Shown piece by piece: positions 13,734 through 16,998 of a stretch of DNA of 16,998 nt (position 1 is the first letter of the stretch; every line of letters begins with the position of its first letter). Source of the stretch: an uncultured archaeon (GTDB taxonomy: Archaea; Thermoproteota; Nitrososphaeria; Nitrososphaerales; Nitrosopumilaceae); contig CATMRH010000018.1 in assembly GCA_950073955.1 (NCBI GenBank), positions 1 through 16,998 of the forward strand, given 5' to 3'. A program made the position numbers and the translations under genes. The notes under the pieces are model-generated. The model made no database searches and had not been told where the DNA came from. It saw only the letters and a list, made by a program, of their open reading frames with translations.

Positions 13734-14009
13734 TTAATATTCTATTGTCGGATTTCTTAATTCTGGAATTGGTTTTACATCATGCCAAGTCTTTCCACTA
13801 TCGTAACTAACTCTCTTGATAATGCCTTGTTTAACAGGTTTTTCTTCTTCTAGGTCTTTGGAGGACATTTCCTCATTTTCAGAACAATCTTCACATAGAG
13901 TTTCAATCAAATCTCTAAGAAATTCTGATTGACATTTCCCATCTTCATTACAAATCTCAACGAATCGGTTATGCAGTTTGTTTTCTAGTTTGGTAGACAC
14001 TGTTTTCAT
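13734..14009 (-). CDS. Ribbon-helix-helix (CopG/Arc-like) protein
   Basis: A 91-aa protein with an N-terminal RHH pattern: strand MKTVSTKLE (1-9), helix NKLHNRFVEICNED (10-23), turn GKCQ, helix SEFLRDLIETLCED (28-41). A strongly acidic linker (ENEEMSSKDLEEE) and a C-terminal extension containing VSYDSGKTWHDVKPIPEL follow; the SxDxGxTW element recalls Asp-box/BNR-like motifs but occurs only once. The RHH part predicts a dimeric DNA-binding regulator, though no target is evident and no toxin partner gene is adjacent. The ATG at 14007-14009 is preceded by GAGGT (14019-14023) at 7 nt, an adequate ribosome binding site. It is divergent from aIF1A. Confidence 0.8.
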   Translation of the reverse strand: MKTVSTKLENKLHNRFVEICNEDGKCQSEFLRDLIETLCEDCSENEEMSSKDLEEEKPVKQGIIKRVSYDSGKTWHDVKPIPELRNPTIEY

Positions 14010-14085
14010 GTGGTAAACCTCGAATAGATTATAGTAGAAATAAGTAGATGAGTTATTTGGTGAAAAGTCTTGATTAACCTATCAG

Positions 14086-14093
14086 TTATATGC
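14086..14093 (+). promoter_or_regulatory. TATA-like box of aIF1A
   Basis: TTATATGC is centred 24.5 nt before the ATG at 14114, supporting a leaderless start there rather than at 14105. Confidence 0.5.
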
Positions 14094-14113
14094 TCAAAAA
14101 GTGAATGATACTC

Positions 14114-14425
14114 ATGGGTAAGCGTCAAGTAAAAAATGAAAGTGCTCTTAAAGAGATCCGCCTTCCTGAAGAAGGTGAACTTTTTGGACGAGTATTGAAA
14201 ATGCTTGGAGGTGAAAATGTCATGATAAAATGTGCTGATAATATTACCAGACGTGGCCGAATTAGAGGAAAACTAAAGAGGAGAGTTTGGATTCGAGATA
14301 ATGATATTGTGATTATTGCACCTTGGGACTTTAAAGAAAAGGAACGAGGGGATATTATTTGGAGATTTACACTTCCTCAAGTGACATGGTTAAAGGAACA
14401 AAATCATATCCCTAAAGATTTCTAA
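14114..14425 (+). CDS. eif1A: Translation initiation factor aIF1A
   Basis: An OB-fold protein of 103 aa that binds the A site of the 30S subunit and supports initiation and start selection. It begins MGKRQVKNESALKEIRLPEE, typical of archaeal IF1A, then GRVLKMLGGENVMIKCADN (about 26-44), RGRIRGKLKRRVWIRDNDIV (about 47-66) and DKG-like DFKEKERGDIIWRF (about 72-85). The ATG at 14105 would add MIL; the TATA spacing and the family start favour 14114. It stands alone, 70 bp before the cold-shock gene, and is divergent from the RHH gene. Confidence 0.95.
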   Translation: MGKRQVKNESALKEIRLPEEGELFGRVLKMLGGENVMIKCADNITRRGRIRGKLKRRVWIRDNDIVIIAPWDFKEKERGDIIWRFTLPQVTWLKEQNHIPKDF

Positions 14426-14465
14426 CCATTATTGTTTCTGACTTGATCTGTTTTTGATACCTTAG

Positions 14466-14473
14466 TTAATATA
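14466..14473 (+). promoter_or_regulatory. TATA box of the cold-shock gene
   Basis: TTAATATA is centred 27.5 nt before the ATG at 14497; no ribosome binding site is present, so the mRNA is probably leaderless or nearly so. Confidence 0.5.
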
Positions 14474-14496
14474 GTGACGAATTATTCCAAAATTAA

Positions 14497-14688
14497 ATGG
14501 AACAAGGCACCGTAAAATGGTTTAACCGTACTAAGGGCTTTGGTTTTATCGAAAGAGAAGGTGGAGACGATCTGTTTGTTCACAAATCAGATGTTGACGG
14601 ATTCATCAACGAAGGCGATAAAGTCGAGTTTGAAGTAGGCGAAGGCCAAAAAGGCCCAGCAGCTCAAAAAGTCAAAAAAACAGAATAG
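14497..14688 (+). CDS. csp: Cold-shock domain protein (CspA family)
   Basis: A 63-aa single cold-shock domain that binds single-stranded RNA/DNA and acts as an RNA chaperone. RNP1 is KGFGFIE (13-19) and RNP2 is DLFVHKSDV (25-33). The N-terminal GTVKWFNRTKG and C-terminal KGPAAQKV are textbook CspA. The usual aromatic surface (Trp, Phe, Phe, His) is intact. Cold-shock proteins are common in bacteria and patchy in archaea, so the gene probably entered the lineage by transfer. Its third positions are visibly more GC-rich (GGC, GTC, GCA runs) than its neighbours, consistent with high expression or foreign origin. A short T-run follows the stop. Confidence 0.96.
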   Translation: MEQGTVKWFNRTKGFGFIEREGGDDLFVHKSDVDGFINEGDKVEFEVGEGQKGPAAQKVKKTE

Positions 14689-14787
14689 GCATTGAATTTT
14701 TTAATTTAAGATCTCATCTTTGTTTTCTTAAATCCCGTCTATCTTTTTATTATTTTCAAAATTAATTTTTATTCATAGAAAACTTTG

Positions 14788-14914
14788 TGGTCCCAAGCGA
14801 AGGAATTGAACCTTCGACAACCCGGTTTCTGTATGCCTGATATGCTGTTATTCGGTCAGCCATCTAAAGCCAACAACTACAGCCGGAAGCTCTACCAGGC
14901 TGAGCTAGCTTGGG
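14788..14914 (-). tRNA. tRNA-Tyr (GUA) with 50-nt intron, CCA encoded
   Basis: Minus strand. Acceptor CCCAAGC/GCTTGGG closes with discriminator A and encoded CCA. TA at positions 8-9 and D stem GCTC/GAGC with GG in the loop follow. The anticodon stem is TCCGG/CCGGG, loop C-T-GTA-G-(intron)-A. T stem GAAGG/CCTTC carries loop TTCAATT. The mature length is 77 nt. GUA after U33 decodes tyrosine. The intron (14827-14876) sits at the canonical 37/38 site. Anticodon-loop bases UGUA can pair with UACA near the intron 3' end to form the 4-bp helix of a bulge-helix-bulge for the splicing endonuclease. Confidence 0.95.
14827..14876 (-). other. Archaeal tRNA-Tyr intron
   Basis: Fifty nucleotides between G37 and A38. 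I see no clear C/D box pair that would make it a guide RNA. It contains the UACA that pairs across the anticodon. Confidence 0.85.
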
Positions 14915-14936
14915 ACAAGGAAAACGAAGATCTATA

Positions 14937-14944
14937 CTATTAAA
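14937..14944 (-). promoter_or_regulatory. TATA box of tRNA-Tyr
   Basis: TTTAATAG on the minus strand is centred 26.5 nt before the first base of the tRNA acceptor stem, so the primary transcript would start at or near the mature 5' end. Confidence 0.5.
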
Positions 14945-14992
14945 AAACTATCGTAGGCATTTTAGATTATATGATCGTTAATGTACTATACG

Positions 14993-15000
14993 CATAAATA
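14993..15000 (+). promoter_or_regulatory. TATA-like box of the 203-aa unknown gene
   Basis: CATAAATA is centred 28.5 nt before the ATG at 15025 and 25.5 nt before the TTG at 15022. It is the same octamer proposed for the tetrapyrrole operon. Confidence 0.45.
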
Positions 15001-15024
15001 CTCTGCAAAGTTTTTGAAGACTTG

Positions 15025-15636
15025 ATGTCGAAGCTAGAATTATCTTATTCTGGTTATGTCTGTGCTCCATATTTGCATACACATGAATCGATTGAGCTAA
15101 AAGAATCTTGGATTAATTCAAAAAATATCGAAAAATTATTTTTTGTTACAGGTACGTTTTCAAGTGAAAGTAAACCATATTTTTCTGATTCTACTAATCA
15201 TTATCTTCTAGCTAAATTCAAAGATAGTACACATATATCAAAAGATTTTTCTAAACACAACCAAGAAAAAACTGCCTTTGTGTTTAACATCAAAGATGAT
15301 CTCTTCCAAAGAGAAGTTCAAGGAGAAACTAATTTTGTCTCCGTATATTATATCGAATATGGAGAAAATGATGAAGACTTGCAAGAAATTGCAAATCTCT
15401 TACTAAAAAGAGCAAAAATTGAGAAAGCAGGACTTGGAAACATGAATACATATTGTTTAACTTCTCCCAAATTTACATTTCCATACTCTGAAAATATTCT
15501 AGTCATTGAAGTTACAAGTGAAAAAAGTCATCAAAGTGTAAAAAAATACTGTGAACAAACACGACGTGATGTAAACAGAAAAGGATTGATAATGACTAAT
15601 TTGATTAGCCTCTCACTTCTTGAACAACTAAAGTAA
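15025..15636 (+). CDS. Unknown 203-aa protein
   Basis: I do not recognise this soluble protein. It begins MSKLELSYSGYVCAPYLHTH and has no signal peptide or membrane segment. The second half alternates a strand (FVSVYYIEY, about 103-111), a helix (DEDLQEIANLLLKRAKIEKA), strands (MNTYCLTSPKF, NILVIEVTS), a helix (HQSVKKYCEQTRRDVNRKG) and a strand (LIMTNLISLSLL). This beta-alpha-beta-beta-alpha-beta order fits a ferredoxin-like or ACT/Dabb-like fold, as inference. A TTG directly before the ATG could add one residue. It stands alone between tRNA-Tyr and the urease remnant, with its own TATA-like box. Codon use is ordinary for the window. Confidence 0.85.
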   Translation: MSKLELSYSGYVCAPYLHTHESIELKESWINSKNIEKLFFVTGTFSSESKPYFSDSTNHYLLAKFKDSTHISKDFSKHNQEKTAFVFNIKDDLFQREVQGETNFVSVYYIEYGENDEDLQEIANLLLKRAKIEKAGLGNMNTYCLTSPKFTFPYSENILVIEVTSEKSHQSVKKYCEQTRRDVNRKGLIMTNLISLSLLEQLK

Positions 15637-15664
15637 AAAGTAAAATTTTTTCGCTGTATTTTGC

Positions 15665-16172
15665 TTAATTTTTTCTTATTTTACTAAATGCTGCCCCAAG
15701 AATTTTCTTTCTAGTGATTTCAAGTGTCTTGAAAATTACATCAAAAATATCATCTGTATTATTTCCTAAAATTCTGATGATTATTCCTGATTCATCTGGA
15801 AGAATGGATGTTTCAACAGAAATTATATCTGAATCTTTAATGTTTGCGTTTATAATATTCTCCAGTTCAATTACATCTTCCTTCCTAGTCAAGACATAAA
15901 CTGTTCCGACTGTTCTATATTTTCCTAATATGCCAAAATCCCCTAATCTTTGTTTTTTTTGGTTCAATCTTTGTATTTTCTAAAAATCTTATTTTTTTAT
16001 CCTGATTTTTGCAGTGTGTTTTAAGGTAACATATGTCATATTCAAAAGATTCCCCCATAGCGACTCTACCTGGGGTTAAAATTTCTGAATAAATCAAAGT
16101 GGAATTACTGTGTACGTTGAGATTCACTTTTTGATAATATCTCGAGTTCTTGAATGAAATTATTTGATCAGG
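15665..16172 (-). pseudogene. ureD: Truncated and frameshifted urease accessory gene ureD (ureH)
   Basis: UreD is a scaffold for nickel delivery to apo-urease. Here only the C-terminal portion remains. Reading the minus strand from 16172 gives PDQIISFKNSRYYQKV, then STLIYSEILTPGRVAMGE, the family hallmark, FEYDICYLKTH, and FLENTKIEPKK. At a run of eight A (15953-15960) the frame breaks; removing one A restores QRLGDFGILGKYRTVGTVYV and continues to RKKILGAAFSKIRKN before the stop at 15665. An in-frame TGA at 16182-16184 and the ureC remnant lie immediately upstream, so about 100 or more N-terminal residues are missing. Two separate lesions make function very unlikely. Read as intact genes, the halves would look like 70-aa and 100-aa hypotheticals. 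Confidence 0.85.
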
Positions 16173-16379
16173 GGTCTTGAATCAGAAACCAATTCAAAAA
16201 AGAAACTGGTTCCTGTGAAAAATTGTCGTTCTATTGGAAAGAAAGACATGTTGTATAATGATCTTACTCCGAACATTGAGGTCAATCCTGAAACATATGA
16301 AGTAAAAGTTGATGGGAAACTTGCAACTGTAGATCCAGCAGATAAAGTCTCTATGTCAAGACTTTACAACTTATTTTAA
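16173..16379 (+). pseudogene. ureC: C-terminal remnant of urease alpha subunit ureC
   Basis: UreC is the nickel-containing catalytic subunit, about 570 aa. Only the last ~65 codons are present: GLESETNSKKKLVPVKNCRS, then KKDMLYNDLTPNIEVNPETY, EVKVDGKLATVDPADKVSM and the terminal SRLYNLF, matching the UreC end (VDPETYEVxVDGELxT...QRYFLF). All nickel ligands, the carbamylated lysine and the flap lie upstream and are gone. A stop (16155-16157) closes the frame just before the homology, and the only start would be TTG 16164. The remnant lies head to head with the ureD remnant and 19 bp from the convergent permease. The good sequence preservation suggests recent loss. Confidence 0.88.
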
Positions 16380-16398
16380 AACTTTTCAAATCCTATGT

Positions 16399-16998
16399 TT
16401 AGTTAAATGAAAATAATTTACTATTTAATCCGATTGAAAATATAATATTGATACCTATGATGAAAGTTATACTAGCTATTACATATCTTAGATATTTAGT
16501 AACAGAACTTATTTTTGATAAGAAAATAAATGGTAAACCTATAACTCCACTAGCAACAGTCATGCCAATTATACTACCTATGCCAAATAAAATTAAAAAA
16601 TACATCATCATATCAAAACCATTCATTGTAGCCGCAGTTAATGCTACAAGACTGCCACTACCAGCAATTCCATGAATACAACCTATCAGATATGCTTTGT
16701 GACCATGTTTGTGATCTTCATTATGTGTGTGAGAATGTGTATGAGAAATTCCGTTTGAATGTTTGTGAGGATGAATATGTTTTTGTTTAAAGATACTCCT
16801 ATTTGTAAATGTAAAAATTCCTAAAATAATAAGCATAAAACCAACAACAACTTCTGCACTAATAAAAAAATTATCAGGTATGTTTAATGATAAACCGGCA
16901 ATCAACAATCCAATTAGGATGATACTAGATGTGTGCCCCATTCCCCAAAGTGCTCCTCTTAAAGAAGAGATTATAGTTAGATTCCTCAAGCCAAGTTT
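16399..16998 (-). CDS. Nickel/cobalt permease-like membrane protein (UreH/NicO-type), 5' partial
   Basis: At least 199 codons on the minus strand, open to the window edge, so the N-terminus is missing; an internal TTG at 16989 is probably not the true start. Seen: RGALWGMGHTSSIILIG (about 11-27 from that TTG), a family-like helix with a metal-type His; hydrophobic segments at about 21-36, 43-62, 99-121, 127-156 and 166-188; and a cytoplasmic or periplasmic loop (about 71-98) with at least eleven His in HxH and HTHSHTH patterns, typical of Ni/Co transporters. GCIHGIAGSGS follows. It is adjacent to urease remnants, which fits nickel import for urease. Sulfite-exporter-like or cytochrome-biogenesis families are distant alternatives. 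Confidence 0.78.
   Translation of the reverse strand, partial: KLGLRNLTIISSLRGALWGMGHTSSIILIGLLIAGLSLNIPDNFFISAEVVVGFMLIILGIFTFTNRSIFKQKHIHPHKHSNGISHTHSHTHNEDHKHGHKAYLIGCIHGIAGSGSLVALTAATMNGFDMMMYFLILFGIGSIIGMTVASGVIGLPFIFLSKISSVTKYLRYVIASITFIIGINIIFSIGLNSKLFSFN

Noticed and set aside
15714..15899. Plus-strand 61-aa frame
   Set aside because: It is an antisense shadow of the ureD remnant.
15915..16127. A 70-aa independent hypothetical protein
   Set aside because: Homology to UreD extends upstream of its GTG start and continues in another frame after the A8 tract, so it is part of a broken ureD.
1..16998. CRISPR array, insertion sequence or integrase
   Set aside because: No regularly spaced repeats, transposase or recombinase motifs were seen on either strand.

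Overview
The window comes from a low-GC, AT-rich archaeal chromosome, most likely a Nitrosopumilus-like ammonia-oxidising member of the Thaumarchaeota (Nitrososphaerota). The evidence is archaeal TFB, Gar1, SRP19, S8e, aIF1A and ScpA/ScpB, an intron-bearing tRNA-Tyr, a cold-shock-domain protein, a bacterial-type SufC, and many promoters in which a TATA-like octamer is centred about 24.5-28 nt upstream of the start codon with no ribosome binding site (leaderless mRNAs). The genus is inferred; no marker gene proves it.

Layout. 36-3271 (minus) is a tetrapyrrole cluster: precorrin-2 dehydrogenase, hemA, hemB and a small unknown gene, coupled by two ATGA overlaps. Divergent from it (3375-4391, plus) is a tandem AhbA/AhbB-type siroheme decarboxylase fused in one chain. 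Together these point to the siroheme-dependent (Ahb) route to haem. 4388-7568 (minus) holds a small zinc-finger protein, an aldo/keto reductase, a chlorite dismutase/coproheme decarboxylase-family protein, a DUF167 protein and SufC. 7662-9642 (minus) is an information-processing operon, S8e-SRP19-Gar1-TFB. 9710-11043 (minus) is scpB-scpA, divergent from a zinc alcohol dehydrogenase (11114-12190, plus).

12191-13733 is about 1.5 kb without an intact recognisable gene. It holds a promoter-bearing but 5'-disrupted helical-protein gene (12980-13361, minus), a 17-bp interrupted fold-back repeat at its 5' end, and a second strongly foldable segment (13481-13670). 13734-15636 carries a ribbon-helix-helix protein, aIF1A, a cold-shock protein, tRNA-Tyr(GUA) with a 50-nt intron, and an unknown 203-aa protein.

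The right end (15665-16998) is the most notable part. It is a dead urease locus: the C-terminal part of ureD (minus, also frameshifted) and the last ~65 codons of ureC (plus) lie head to head and meet at about 16172, as expected if one deletion removed both 5' ends. A histidine-rich nickel/cobalt-permease-like gene follows and runs off the window. The organism therefore appears to descend from a urea-using ancestor and to have lost urease at this site.
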